A stretch of 50,285 nucleotides of DNA, from the NCBI GenBank assembly GCA_017984635.1, contig JAGNZC010000020.1:1-50285 (forward strand), given 5' to 3'. The position numbers were made by a program, and so were the translations under genes. A model generated the notes under the pieces. The model searched no databases. It was not told where the DNA came from and saw only the letters and a program-made list of their open reading frames with translations. Shown in pieces: positions 1 through 9,768 of the stretch. The DNA comes from Crocinitomicaceae bacterium (lineage in GTDB: Bacteria; Bacteroidota; Bacteroidia; Flavobacteriales_D; Crocinitomicaceae). Each line of letters opens with the position of its first letter. The stretch's first letter is position 1.

Positions 1-1091
1 GCAGAACCTTCTTGTTCACCTTCGTAAACGAGTTCCATTTTTCCAGTGATCGAAGGAATCATTCCGATTAAATCACTGTAACGGATGCTTGTTTCTTTTT
101 CGTTGTTCAATAAAGCGCGACGTTCGGCTGTACTGATTAAATTTTCAAAGGCTGTAATGCTCATACGCGCACTAACGCCGCTTTTAGGGTCGACGTATTC
201 ACTTTCACGCGCTTCAAATGCAATTTGTTCCAAAATATCTCTAGCCAATTCTGGCACATGCACGGTACATAAACGGTCTTCTAATTTTTCAGATTCTTGT
301 TTTGTAATTTTCTTCGCGATTTGAATGTCAGCTGCGTAATGCGTCAAAATTTGAGAACCAATACGATCCTTTAAAGGCGTCACGATGCTTCCACGATTGG
401 TATAATCTTCCGGATTTGCAGTAAATACAAATTGTAAATCCAAGGGTAAGCGCAATTTAAATCCTCTGATTTGAACATCACCTTCTTCTAAAATATTGAA
501 CAATGCAACTTGTATACGTGCTTGTAAATCAGGTAATTCATTGATTACGAATAAACAACGGTTAGCTCTTGGAATCATTCCAAAATGAATTACACGCTCG
601 TCGGCATAACTCAATTTTAAATTCGATGCTTTGATCGGATCAATATCACCAATTAAATCAGCGATTGTAACATCGGGTGTTGCTAATTTTTCAAAGAAAC
701 GATCAGAACGGTGCAACCAAGCTATCGGTGTTTTATCACCAAGTTCTGCTAGGGTGTCTTTTGCGAAGCGACTGATAGGATGAAACGGATCATCATTCAT
801 TTCACTTCCTGCAACGTAAGGAATGTATTCATCTAATAAATTCACCATTAATCGGGCGAACCGTGTTTTACCTTGTCCACGTAAGCCCAATAAATTGATG
901 TTGTGTTTCGATAAAATTGCACGTTCTAATTGAGGAATCACAGTTTGTTCGTAGCCATGCATTCCAGGAAATGTTTCTTTCCCAGATTTTAGTGCTGCAA
1001 TTAGATTAGCTCTTAACTCTGTTTTGATACTTTTTGATTGATAGCCAGCAGCTTTTAATGCTCCAAAAGTTGTAAGTGTTGTAATGTCCAT
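1..1091 (-). CDS. MoxR/Mg-chelatase-type AAA+ ATPase, C-terminus beyond window
   Basis: Read on the minus strand from an ATG at 1089-1091, the frame stays open for 363 codons to the window edge, so the gene is partial. It begins MDITTLTTFGALKAAG. A Walker A loop, GLRGQGKTR, lies at residues 69-77, followed by magnesium-chelatase subunit I/MoxR-type features, including an FVFTANPEDYTNRG segment resembling the sensor region. Such ATPases act as chaperones or metal-insertion motors together with a VWA-domain partner. That partner is encoded immediately upstream on the same strand, 4 bases away, which indicates translational coupling in a two-gene operon. The client of this pair cannot be named from the sequence. 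Confidence 0.88.
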   Translation of the reverse strand, partial: MDITTLTTFGALKAAGYQSKSIKTELRANLIAALKSGKETFPGMHGYEQTVIPQLERAILSKHNINLLGLRGQGKTRFARLMVNLLDEYIPYVAGSEMNDDPFHPISRFAKDTLAELGDKTPIAWLHRSDRFFEKLATPDVTIADLIGDIDPIKASNLKLSYADERVIHFGMIPRANRCLFVINELPDLQARIQVALFNILEEGDVQIRGFKLRLPLDLQFVFTANPEDYTNRGSIVTPLKDRIGSQILTHYAADIQIAKKITKQESEKLEDRLCTVHVPELARDILEQIAFEARESEYVDPKSGVSARMSITAFENLISTAERRALLNNEKETSIRYSDLIGMIPSITGKMELVYEGEQEGS

Positions 1092-1095
1092 TTTC

Positions 1096-2205
1096 TCAGT
1101 TAATTCGTTTTTTTCTATTTGTTTCGTAATCGTGGAAGATCATTTCTCCGAGTCCTTTCAAGCCTGTGTAAAATGCTTTCCCTTTGTTTGCTTGCGTAAA
1201 TTGCTCGACAAAAGCTTGTAAATAAGGATCTTGAGCAATCATAAACGTTGTAATCGGAATGTGCATTTTTCTAGCTTGTGCAGCCATGGTGTAGCATTTC
1301 TCAACAATGTGTTCATCTAAACCATTGCTGTTTTTATAGTATTGACCATCTGGTAAGCGCAAGCAACTTGGTTTACCGTCGGTAATCATAAATATTTGTT
1401 TGTTAGTATTTCGTTTTCTACGTAAAATATCCATCGCCAATTCGAGTCCAGCAACTGTATTTGTGTGATAAGGCCCTACATTTAAATAAGGAAGGTCTTT
1501 AATTTTAATTGGCCAGGCGTCATTTCCAAAAACAATCACATCTAATGAATCTTTTGGATAAGAAGTGGTAATCAATTCAGCGAGTGCCATGGCTACTTTT
1601 TTAGCTGGCGTAATGCGATCTTCACCATACAAAATCATACTGTGACTGATGTCGATCATCAAAACGGTGCTCATTTGCGATTTGTGGTGAGTGTCCTCAA
1701 TCACTAAATCCTGTTCAGTTAACTTAAATTCGCCCACACCGTTGTTGATTTGTGCATTTTTCAAGCTTTCTGTAACTGAAATATTCTCAAAAGAATCACC
1801 AAATTGGAAAGCACGAAAATCGCCTGTTGCTTCATCACCGACGCCACTTTTCTTCGATTTATGATTTCCAACCCCACTTTTTCGGATGTTTCCAAAAATT
1901 TGTTCCATGGCATTTTTACGAAGTACGCGTTCTGTTTTCGCAGTGATGGCTAATTGACCATTTCCATCCGGTTGAATTTCTTCACGTAGGTACCCTTTTT
2001 TCTTAAGGTCTTCAATGAAATCTTCCATGGTGTAATCGTCGGTGGTTAATTTGTATTCTTTGTCAAGTACATTTAACCAATCCAACGCTTCATCAACATC
2101 ACCTGAAGTATGTGTAATAAGTTCACTGAACACATCAAATAAACGCTCAAATGGCGATTGATTAGGCGCTTCAAATGGAGTAAATACATAACCTGATTTT
2201 CGCAT
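1096..2205 (-). CDS. VWA (von Willebrand A) domain protein paired with MoxR-type ATPase
   Basis: This is a 369-residue cytoplasmic protein with no signal peptide. The N-terminal ~170 residues are helical and charged. The C-terminal half is a VWA domain with an intact metal-binding MIDAS motif, DISHS at residues 185-189, a threonine-bearing HTNT segment near 247-250 and TDGKP at 275-279. Proteins of this layout bind the AAA+ ATPase encoded next to them, as in the CoxD/CoxE, GvpN-like and Mg-chelatase I/D pairs. It is the first gene of the pair. The pairing is a strong family signal, but the substrate is unknown. Confidence 0.85.
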   Translation of the reverse strand: MRKSGYVFTPFEAPNQSPFERLFDVFSELITHTSGDVDEALDWLNVLDKEYKLTTDDYTMEDFIEDLKKKGYLREEIQPDGNGQLAITAKTERVLRKNAMEQIFGNIRKSGVGNHKSKKSGVGDEATGDFRAFQFGDSFENISVTESLKNAQINNGVGEFKLTEQDLVIEDTHHKSQMSTVLMIDISHSMILYGEDRITPAKKVAMALAELITTSYPKDSLDVIVFGNDAWPIKIKDLPYLNVGPYHTNTVAGLELAMDILRRKRNTNKQIFMITDGKPSCLRLPDGQYYKNSNGLDEHIVEKCYTMAAQARKMHIPITTFMIAQDPYLQAFVEQFTQANKGKAFYTGLKGLGEMIFHDYETNRKKRIN

Positions 2206-2267
2206 ACGATGTGAGTTTGTTTTAAAACAAAAGTAATTGAAAAAGGTTTACTAGAAAACGATCTATT

Positions 2268-2819
2268 TTATTTATCTTTTGATGCAATTGCTGCTATTCC
2301 AATAATTAAACCAATTACTGTTGAAGCGCAAGTTAAACCCAATTGTCCGCTTGCTTTGTCTCTATTTTTAGCGTTTTCAGTTCTTACAGTTTGGATGAAA
2401 TTAGTATCCAATTGTTGTATTTCATTAGTATTTGTTTTCACAACAATACCAGTCATAATGGTCGCTTTATACGTTCTTAACTCTTCTTTTTTTGCAGTAA
2501 TCAGTCCTGTTTCTCGATCAATGTAATTCATTTTAATATTAATTACAGCATTGCCACAATTGGACCAAGCATAATACTTTAGGTAATCAAAAAGTGTTTC
2601 ATTTGGTGTGTATTCACCACTTTGAACTTCAATTATACCAACTTTAGAGTAAGAAAAAGGTAACAATTCATTTTCAAAATAAAGTTCAACTTTTGGCGCT
2701 TTTACCGAACATGTATCGTTTGAAAGTTTACTGTATTTATATGTGATTGTGTCTCCAACTGTAAAACAAGAAGAAAGTAACAACAATACAGCAAGAGATA
2801 AGGCAAAGAGTCTTTTCAT
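2268..2819 (-). CDS. Hypothetical lipoprotein with C-terminal hydrophobic segment
   Basis: This 183-residue protein is not assigned to a family. The N-terminus is a type II signal peptide (MKRLFALSLAVLLLLSSC) with the lipobox cysteine at residue 18, so the mature protein should be lipid-anchored. Near the C-terminus a hydrophobic stretch (residues about 161-179) could be a membrane segment, an odd combination for a lipoprotein. It lies 62 bases upstream of the VWA gene on the same strand and may be co-transcribed, although the neighbours give no clear functional clue. The upstream region to 3012 is AT-rich and shared with the divergent M16 peptidase gene. Confidence 0.7.
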   Translation of the reverse strand: MKRLFALSLAVLLLLSSCFTVGDTITYKYSKLSNDTCSVKAPKVELYFENELLPFSYSKVGIIEVQSGEYTPNETLFDYLKYYAWSNCGNAVINIKMNYIDRETGLITAKKEELRTYKATIMTGIVVKTNTNEIQQLDTNFIQTVRTENAKNRDKASGQLGLTCASTVIGLIIGIAAIASKDK

Positions 2820-2956
2820 TTTTCAGATTATAGGATTTGAATAATTAAATATAATTAAAATTTCAATAGTTTAAAAATTTCTGAATTTTTTAAAAAACTA
2901 ATATTCAAAATTTCCAACAAAAAATGTTAAAACCTGATTTCATTTTACAGAAAATC

Positions 2957-2986
2957 TTGTGCATTCAAAAAATCTGATTTTCTTTG
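2957..2986 (+). promoter_or_regulatory. Bacteroidota-type promoter for M16 peptidase pair
   Basis: A TTG (2957-2959) is followed after 19 bases by TTTCTTTG (2979-2986). This matches the Bacteroidota housekeeping pattern TTG-N19-TAnnTTTG except for one base. It lies 26 bases before the start of the peptidase gene. Assigned by pattern only. Confidence 0.5.
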
Positions 2987-3012
2987 TATTTGATATCAAC
3001 TAAAAATTATCA

Positions 3013-4479
3013 ATGAAAAAACTATTCTATTCGGGAATCCTTGCCACTGTGGCGTTTGGTACCCAAGCACAAAAGAAGATTGACTTTGTAGAGTACGATC
3101 TTCCAAATGGAATCCACGTAATTTTACACGAAGAACATGCCACTCCAATCGTTGCTGTTTCTATTTTGTACCATGTAGGTTCTAAAAATGAAAAAACCGA
3201 TAAAACAGGATTTGCGCATTTCTTTGAACATTTATTATTTGAAGGTTCAAAAAACATTGAGCGAGGAAAATACAGTGAAATGGTCGAGAAAAATGGTGGA
3301 GCATTGAATGCAAACACCTCTCAAGATAGAACGTATTACTATGAGATTTTACCATCTAATCAGTTAGAATTAGGCTTATGGTTAGAAAGTGAGCGTTTAT
3401 TGCATGCGAAAGTTGAAAATACAGGTATTGAAACACAACGCAGTGTAGTGAAAGAGGAAAAAAGACAACGTGTTGATAACCAACCGTATGCATCTTTTAT
3501 CACTGAAATGTTCAAAAGAATGTTTACTGTTCACCCATATAACTGGGTTCCTATTGGAAGCATGGAGCATTTAAATGCAGCTCAAGAAGAAGATTATGTG
3601 AATTTCTACAAAACGTTTTATGTTCCTAGCAATGCAACCTTATCTATTGCGGGAGATTTAAACATTGAAGAAACGAAAAAATGGATTCAAAAATATTTTG
3701 CAAGTGTTCCTAAAGGTCAAGCGATCAATTTGATGCGTGATTTTGAAAATTACACAGATGCTGATTTTGAGAAAAAATATGGGATTGCTAAATCGAAATT
3801 CAATGCAAAAGATTTTATGGCTTCAACATCTCCTGAAGCGAAAAAAATCATCGCACAATACGCAGCGAAAGCAATTGATATTCCTCGTCCTAAAAAAGAT
3901 ACTGAAAAATTAACAGGTGTTGTAAAAGACATCGTTTACGATAACATTCAGTTGCCTGCAATTTTTGTTGGATATAAATTACCAGAACAAACACATCCAG
4001 ATATTTATGCTATAGAAATGTTAAATGAAGTGCTTTCTGGCGGTTCAAGTTCTCGTATGAATAAAACAATCGTTGAGAAAAAAGAAATGGCTGTTCAAGC
4101 GTTCTCTTTTAACTATGGTTTAGAAGATGCTGGTGTTGGAATCATTGCAGCAATTGCAGCAAATGGAGTAAACTTAGACAGTATTCAAAAAGAATTCGAT
4201 ACTCAAATTGACTTGATGAAAACAACTTTGATTTCTCAAGAAGAGTTTGATAAAGTACGTAATAGTTTCGAAAATAATTTGGTTTCTTCTAATGCTTCGG
4301 TTGCTGGAATTGCTGAAAATTTGGCAGATAACTATGTGTATTATGGTTCAGCTAATCGTGTTAATACGCAATTGGCAGGTTATTTAAAAGTAACACGTGA
4401 AGACATTCAACGTGTGGCTCAAAAATACTTTACGCAAGATGCACGTGTCATTTTACATTATTTACCAAAAGAAAAATAA
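3013..4479 (+). CDS. M16 family zinc metallopeptidase (active subunit)
   Basis: This is a 488-residue secreted peptidase. It has a short signal peptide ending near GTQAQ (residue 20), then the N-terminal M16 domain with the inverted zinc motif HFFEH at residues 69-73 and a downstream NGGALNANTSQDRTYY segment typical of the family. A second, inactive-type M16 domain occupies the C-terminal half (GGSSSRMN region). M16 proteases degrade peptides inside a clamshell formed by two such halves. The next gene, 52 bases downstream, encodes an M16 protein lacking the zinc motif. The pair probably forms a periplasmic heterodimer, as in other active/inactive M16 pairs. Confidence 0.9.
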   Translation: MKKLFYSGILATVAFGTQAQKKIDFVEYDLPNGIHVILHEEHATPIVAVSILYHVGSKNEKTDKTGFAHFFEHLLFEGSKNIERGKYSEMVEKNGGALNANTSQDRTYYYEILPSNQLELGLWLESERLLHAKVENTGIETQRSVVKEEKRQRVDNQPYASFITEMFKRMFTVHPYNWVPIGSMEHLNAAQEEDYVNFYKTFYVPSNATLSIAGDLNIEETKKWIQKYFASVPKGQAINLMRDFENYTDADFEKKYGIAKSKFNAKDFMASTSPEAKKIIAQYAAKAIDIPRPKKDTEKLTGVVKDIVYDNIQLPAIFVGYKLPEQTHPDIYAIEMLNEVLSGGSSSRMNKTIVEKKEMAVQAFSFNYGLEDAGVGIIAAIAANGVNLDSIQKEFDTQIDLMKTTLISQEEFDKVRNSFENNLVSSNASVAGIAENLADNYVYYGSANRVNTQLAGYLKVTREDIQRVAQKYFTQDARVILHYLPKEK

Positions 4480-4531
4480 ACAGCAGCGTGATTTACACAA
4501 TCACTTTTAATAAATTATAAATCATATTAAG

Positions 4532-6613
4532 ATGAAAAAAATATTTTTAGTATTCGGTTTGATTGCACCTGCTGTTCTTTTCGGACAGTTGGATCGTTCG
4601 ATTCAACCAGCACCAGCGAAAGCACCAACCATTAACATAAAAGATTCTGAAGTTTTTACAACAGAAAACGGAATCACGGTGATTTTGTCTGAAAACCATA
4701 AATTGCCAAAAGTGGCGTTCAATTTAGTAATGGGTAACAACCCAATTCCTGAAGGAAACAAAGCAGGTTTATCCGATTTAACAGGTTCTTTGATCATGTC
4801 AGGAACAACAAATCGTACAAAAGATGTATTGGACAATGAAATTGATTACATTGGAGCTACATTGAATGCGTCAAAAAACAACTTGTTTTTATCGTGTTTA
4901 ACAAAGCATATGGACAAAGGATTGAACATCATGTCAGATGTGTTGTTGAATGCAAATTTCCCTCAAACAGAATTTGACCGCGTTAAAAAACAAACGGAAT
5001 CAAGTTTGATGACTGCGAAATCAGATCCAGGAACAATGGCGGATAATGCTGAAAGAGTGGCTAATTTCCCGAATCATCCTTACGGTGAAAACATGACAGA
5101 AGCAACACTTGGAAATATCACGATTGATGATGTTAATGCTTATTACAAAGCAATTTTCACACCTCAAGGAAGTTATTTGGTTGTTGTTGGAGATATAACA
5201 AAAGAACAAGTTACGAAAATGGTAGCGCAGTATTTTGGTGCATGGAAAGGAAATCCAGCGATTAAATTACCAATGGGTAAAGGTCAATTCAACCAAGGAA
5301 ATCGAGTGATTTTTGTTAAAAAACCAGGAGCAGTTCAATCGGTTATTCAAGTTTCATTTCCTTTAGATATTGTAACAGGAGATAAAAATCAATTGCCATT
5401 AACTGTTTTGAATGGAATATTTGGTGGTGGTGGATTTGGAACACGTTTGATGCAAAACTTACGTGAGGACAAAGCATATACATACGGATGTTATTCATCG
5501 TTGAATGTAACTGAAAATGGTTCTTGGTTATCAATTGGAGGTAACTTTAGAAATGCGGTTACGGATTCTGCAATCACACAAATTTTGTTTGAATTAGATA
5601 ACATCACAAAAGGAACAGTAAAAGATGAAGAATTGAATTTAACAAAATCTTCGATGGCTGGTGGTTTTGCTCGTTCATTAGAGCGTCCACAAACAATTGC
5701 TCAATTTGCGTTGAACATCATCAAAAACAATTTGAGTAAAGATTATTACCAAACTTATTTGAAACGTTTAGATGCTATTTCAAAAGAAGATGTGTTAGCA
5801 ATGGCGAAACAATATTTCACAGCGAACAATTGCAACATTGTGGTTGTTGGAAACGAAGAAGTATTAGCACGTTTGAAACAATTTGATGCGGATGGTAGAA
5901 TTGAACTATTAGATGCATTTGGAGAGGAAGTTAAAGACATCAAGAAAGCTGATATTTCAAAAGAAAAATTAGTAGAAAACTATTTGTTAGCAGTTTCTAA
6001 TTCAACTTCAATGAAAGAATTTGGAAAGAAAATGAAAAAAGTAAAAGCATACGAAGAGAAGTTTGAATTGACAATGGCTCAAATTCCATTCCCATTAACT
6101 GCAACTAAAATTTGGATGACACCAAACATGGAAGGTCAAAAAATTGAAGGTCAAGGAATGGTATTGCAAAAAACATATTTCGATGGAAAAGCGGGTGCTT
6201 CTTCAAGTATGCAAACAGGAAAAGTTGAAATGACTGCTGAAGAGTTAGCTGCAAAAACAAAATCATTTGGATTGTTTCCAGAAATGAATTTTGCAACATC
6301 TGGAATTACCTATGAAATTGTTGGAATTGAAAACGTAAAAGGTGTTGATGCGTATGTGATGAAATCAAACGATGGAACAGCAGAAACATTTGATTACTTT
6401 GATGCGAAAACATTCTTAAAAATGAAATCGTTAACAATTCGTAAAGAAGGTGATCAAACATCTGAATCGGGTGTTAATTACAGCGATTACAAAGCAGTTG
6501 AAGGATTTATGTTCCCGCACGCAGTGGAAATGAACATGGGTGGAGCAGTTTTCTCTGGAAAAGCAACCTCAATCACATTAAACGGAAAAGTAGATTTGAA
6601 TTCGTTCAAATAA
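4532..6613 (+). CDS. M16 family peptidase-like protein, zinc motif lost, with C-terminal extension
   Basis: This 693-residue secreted protein has a signal peptide ending around LFGQ (residue 19). Two M16-like domains are present, but the place of HxxEH reads GLSDLTGSLIMSG, so the zinc ligands are missing and it is presumably non-catalytic. The typical substrate-side signature GGGGFGTRLMQNLRED is retained in the second half. From about residue 480 an extra domain of roughly 210 residues follows, containing a KKMKKVKAYEEKFELTM segment. It resembles the C-terminal outer-membrane-lipoprotein-sorting-like domain of other Bacteroidota M16 proteins; that assignment is tentative. It is co-directional with the active M16 gene and ends at a strong terminator. 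Confidence 0.87.
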   Translation: MKKIFLVFGLIAPAVLFGQLDRSIQPAPAKAPTINIKDSEVFTTENGITVILSENHKLPKVAFNLVMGNNPIPEGNKAGLSDLTGSLIMSGTTNRTKDVLDNEIDYIGATLNASKNNLFLSCLTKHMDKGLNIMSDVLLNANFPQTEFDRVKKQTESSLMTAKSDPGTMADNAERVANFPNHPYGENMTEATLGNITIDDVNAYYKAIFTPQGSYLVVVGDITKEQVTKMVAQYFGAWKGNPAIKLPMGKGQFNQGNRVIFVKKPGAVQSVIQVSFPLDIVTGDKNQLPLTVLNGIFGGGGFGTRLMQNLREDKAYTYGCYSSLNVTENGSWLSIGGNFRNAVTDSAITQILFELDNITKGTVKDEELNLTKSSMAGGFARSLERPQTIAQFALNIIKNNLSKDYYQTYLKRLDAISKEDVLAMAKQYFTANNCNIVVVGNEEVLARLKQFDADGRIELLDAFGEEVKDIKKADISKEKLVENYLLAVSNSTSMKEFGKKMKKVKAYEEKFELTMAQIPFPLTATKIWMTPNMEGQKIEGQGMVLQKTYFDGKAGASSSMQTGKVEMTAEELAAKTKSFGLFPEMNFATSGITYEIVGIENVKGVDAYVMKSNDGTAETFDYFDAKTFLKMKSLTIRKEGDQTSESGVNYSDYKAVEGFMFPHAVEMNMGGAVFSGKATSITLNGKVDLNSFK

Positions 6614-6630
6614 TAAGAGTTGAAAATAAA

Positions 6631-6660
6631 AAAAAGGCTATCCAATTGGGTAGCCTTTTT
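6631..6660. terminator. Bidirectional intrinsic terminator between M16 pair and MFS gene
   Basis: A perfect inverted repeat, AAAAAGGCTA/TAGCCTTTTT, has an additional inner CCAATTGG and a T-run on each strand. It lies between convergent genes and can serve both. Confidence 0.85.
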
Positions 6661-6709
6661 TTGTGGGATATAGATTAGATATTAATCCAATGAAAAAAAC
6701 TTTGAACGA

Positions 6710-7930
6710 TTACTTTTTAAACTCCTTTAACGTCCATGAAATTAATAGAAAGGCAATTAATCCAATAATACTTGCAACGAAGAAAGGCGTTCCTAAACCG
6801 ATGTTTGAATTGGGAACACTGCTTTTAAATGTATAGAAAAACCACATGAATAGGGGAGGTCCTACGATTTCACCTAAACTCATTAAGCTAGTAAAAATTC
6901 CTTGTAATTCACCTTGTTCGTTGTTTTCCACTTGACTTGAAATAATGGAACGAATTGCAGGATCTACAATTCCAGAAAAAGCATATGGTATAATTATGGC
7001 ATACATCATCCAACCTTGGTTGATTAATCCCATTCCTAATAAAACAAGGATTGAAATGAATAAACCTGCTTTTGCACTTTTTTTTTGACCAAATTTCCCA
7101 ACAATTTTACCAGTTAAGCCACCTTGTACAATTCCAAAACAAACGCCAACAACAGCTAAAGAGATACCTACTTCTTTGATTGACCAGCCAAATTTTTCAA
7201 TCGAGTAAAAGTTCCAGGTTGAATGAACCGCCATCGTTGTAATGATTGTTAGAAAGGTTACCAAAAATAAGTATTTTAATTTTTTAAAACGTTTGATTTG
7301 TTGAATTGCTCCTAATGGATTTGCGCGTTTCCAATCAAAAACTCTTCTGTTTTCAACAGGTAACGATTCTTTTAAAACAAAGAAACCGTAGATGAAATTG
7401 GCAATAGAAAAGAATGCAGCAACTAAAAAAGGAGTTCGTGTTCCAAAATCGGCTAATAATCCTCCAATTGCAGGTCCGATAACAAATCCAATTCCAAACG
7501 CGGCACCAATCATACCAAAGTTTTGCGCACGTTTTTCAGGAGTAGAAATATCTGCAATATACGCCGCTGCAGAAGTGAAACTAGCTCCAAATATTCCTGA
7601 AATAGCTCTACCAAGAACTAACCAAAACAAATCAGGAGCAAAATACATTACGATGTAATCCAATCCCATTCCTAATACAGAAATCAATAAAACAGGTCTT
7701 CTTCCAAAGCGATCGCTCAAATTTCCAATTAATGGTGAAAACAGAAATTGCATAAAAGCATAGGCGCCCATTACCCAACCAAAGTATTTTGAACCTTCAG
7801 AAAAAGGAACATGTGCCGTTTCAGAAATTAATGTTGGAAAAGATGGAATGATAATACCTAAACCGATAGAATCAAGGCAAATGGTGATTAGTATAAAAAT
7901 CAGTGCTGATTTTGTATTGATTGAGTTCAT
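6710..7930 (-). CDS. MFS transporter, TCR/TetA-like drug exporter family
   Basis: This is a 406-residue inner-membrane protein with about 12 hydrophobic segments. The family signature between TM2 and TM3 is clear (GNLSDRFGRRPVLL, MFS motif A). A TM5 motif C-like region follows (GMIGAAFGIGFVIGPAIGG), typical of proton-driven drug antiporters such as the TetA/class B-like TCR group in Bacteroidota. It stands alone between two terminators, with tRNA-Ser upstream on the same strand. The substrate cannot be inferred, and similarity to TetA does not by itself mean tetracycline resistance. Confidence 0.88.
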   Translation of the reverse strand: MNSINTKSALIFILITICLDSIGLGIIIPSFPTLISETAHVPFSEGSKYFGWVMGAYAFMQFLFSPLIGNLSDRFGRRPVLLISVLGMGLDYIVMYFAPDLFWLVLGRAISGIFGASFTSAAAYIADISTPEKRAQNFGMIGAAFGIGFVIGPAIGGLLADFGTRTPFLVAAFFSIANFIYGFFVLKESLPVENRRVFDWKRANPLGAIQQIKRFKKLKYLFLVTFLTIITTMAVHSTWNFYSIEKFGWSIKEVGISLAVVGVCFGIVQGGLTGKIVGKFGQKKSAKAGLFISILVLLGMGLINQGWMMYAIIIPYAFSGIVDPAIRSIISSQVENNEQGELQGIFTSLMSLGEIVGPPLFMWFFYTFKSSVPNSNIGLGTPFFVASIIGLIAFLLISWTLKEFKK

Positions 7931-7961
7931 ATAGTTCTTGTTTTAGAAATGAGGTAAAACT

Positions 7962-7987
7962 AAAAATGCCCTAAAAAGGGCATTTTT
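7962..7987 (-). terminator. Intrinsic terminator of tRNA-Ser
   Basis: A perfect hairpin, AAAAATGCCC/GGGCATTTTT with a 6-base loop, lies 5 bases beyond the 3' end of the tRNA. On the minus strand it ends in a T-run. Confidence 0.8.
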
Positions 7988-7992
7988 AATTC

Positions 7993-8080
7993 TGGCGGAG
8001 AATGTAGGATTCGAACCTACGGTACCTTGCGGTACAACAGTTTTCAAGACTGCCGCAATCGACCACTCTGCCAATTCTCC
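7993..8080 (-). tRNA. tRNA-Ser (anticodon TGA)
   Basis: On the minus strand an 88-base cloverleaf starts GGAGAATTGGCAGAGTGG and ends ATTCTCCGCCA, with the 3' CCA encoded. The anticodon loop CTTGAAA gives TGA. The long variable arm expected for a class II serine tRNA is present, as is the GTTCGAATCC-type T-arm. The 7-bp acceptor stem pairs perfectly. Confidence 0.97.
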
Positions 8081-8283
8081 GTGGCAAAAGTAGTAATACT
8101 TTATTTAATGGCAAGTAAATAATTAAAAAAAAATAAACTTTTTTGATAAATATTGTCTATCTATTTTGATTAACAAGCAATTAGCATTCGATAAAATTGA
8201 AAATTGAACCGTTTAATCAAAAGTTTAACAATTCAACGGCTATTTTATTGGATTTCTTATCTTTACTTTTTTAAATATTAAAT

Positions 8284-9738
8284 ATGAAATTTCTTCGTTT
8301 TCTTGCTGTTTCGTTGGTTATAATTACCAGCTCATTTGTCCAAAGTCAAGAAGCTACTATGCGTGCTTATTTGGACATGAAGCAATTTTATGCTCCTGGA
8401 TCTGGTGATTATATGGAATTCTACTTTCAATTTATTGGTGCTTCGTTGAAATATAAAGGAGTTACAGGTGGTTTACAAGGTGAGTTAGCAATTTCATTGA
8501 ATGTGAAAAATGAAAAAGGGGAGAGTGTTTCTCAAGATGCGTATCGCTTGCAAACACCCTTAATGCGCGATAGCATTGTTGAAGATTTTTATGAATTAAA
8601 ACGAATCTTGCTAAAACCAGGTACTTATTCCTTGGAATTAAAGTTAGAAGACTTAAATAGCACAGCGAATCCAGTAACGGCAACTCAAAAATTTGTTGTT
8701 GACGCTACAGATGGTTCTATTTTTACTTCTGATATCGAAGCAATAGAATATGCTTACCAAGGTGATGAAGCATCTTCATTTTTCAAATCTGGTTATACAA
8801 TTATTCCACGATTAACATCTTTTTACCCTAAAGAATTGTCAAAAATCCCTGTATATTTTGAAATCTACAATACTAATTTATTAGAAGATTCAGTGTGTGG
8901 ATTAAAGCAAACAATCGTAAATATTGAAACAGGAGTTGAATTAAATGATTATACTGTTTTTTCTAAATTAAAAACAGCAGCAGTTATTCCACAATTAAAA
9001 ACAGTTGATGTTTCAAAAGTTCCTTCAGGAAAATATTCTATAAATTATACTTTGTTATCGAGAAGTATGAAAGAATTAACTACTCAATCCTTCATTTTTG
9101 AACGAAGTAATGACATTGAGCAAATCGTTGATTTTGATAACATGGTTTTAGATCCCGCGTTTCAAGCATCTATAACAAATGATAGTGTTGCGTTTTATTT
9201 AGCAAGTTTATATCCAATTGCTAAAAATCAAGAATCACGCAATATTTCAGATATTTTAAAATCAAAAGATCGAGAAAAACAACGCCGTCACATGCAAGCA
9301 TTTTGGTTGGTTACAGCTCCTAAAAATGCATATGAAGCTTGGTTGAAATACAAAGAACAAGTTCAGCTCGTTCAACGTTTGTATTCTAATAATTTTCAGG
9401 ATGGTTATGAAACAGATCGCGGTCGTGTATATCTTCAATATGGTGCTCCAAGTTCGTTGATTATTCGTGAAACTTCTGCTTCTGAATACCCTTATGAAAT
9501 TTGGCAATACAACAAGATAGGAATTTATAGTAACAGACGTTTTATTTTCTATAATCCAGATTTAGTTAATAATACACATCGTTTATTGCATTCAGATATG
9601 TTGGGTGAAGTGAAAAACCAAGGTTGGCAACAAGTTTTAGTGAAGCGTCATACAGATGCTGAAAACATTGATAATCCAAATGGGAAAGTGCAACGCCAGT
9701 TTGGAGATAATAGTAATGATTTGTTTCGTCAATATTAA
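8284..9738 (+). CDS. GWxTD domain-containing secreted protein
   Basis: This 484-residue protein has an N-terminal signal peptide (residues 1-21, ending VQSQ). The long middle region is beta-rich and has no recognisable fold. The C-terminal ~130 residues match the GWxTD-domain family of Bacteroidota. They include an AFWLVTAP segment and a YETDRGRVYLQYGAPS segment followed by YPYEIWQYNK. Members are periplasmic or surface proteins of unknown role found next to varied cell-envelope genes. Here the next gene is a glycosyltransferase 30 bases downstream, so a common transcript is likely. The function itself is not established. Confidence 0.85.
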   Translation: MKFLRFLAVSLVIITSSFVQSQEATMRAYLDMKQFYAPGSGDYMEFYFQFIGASLKYKGVTGGLQGELAISLNVKNEKGESVSQDAYRLQTPLMRDSIVEDFYELKRILLKPGTYSLELKLEDLNSTANPVTATQKFVVDATDGSIFTSDIEAIEYAYQGDEASSFFKSGYTIIPRLTSFYPKELSKIPVYFEIYNTNLLEDSVCGLKQTIVNIETGVELNDYTVFSKLKTAAVIPQLKTVDVSKVPSGKYSINYTLLSRSMKELTTQSFIFERSNDIEQIVDFDNMVLDPAFQASITNDSVAFYLASLYPIAKNQESRNISDILKSKDREKQRRHMQAFWLVTAPKNAYEAWLKYKEQVQLVQRLYSNNFQDGYETDRGRVYLQYGAPSSLIIRETSASEYPYEIWQYNKIGIYSNRRFIFYNPDLVNNTHRLLHSDMLGEVKNQGWQQVLVKRHTDAENIDNPNGKVQRQFGDNSNDLFRQY

Positions 9739-9768
9739 TTACTAATATTGCGCACTAAAAATTAAACA

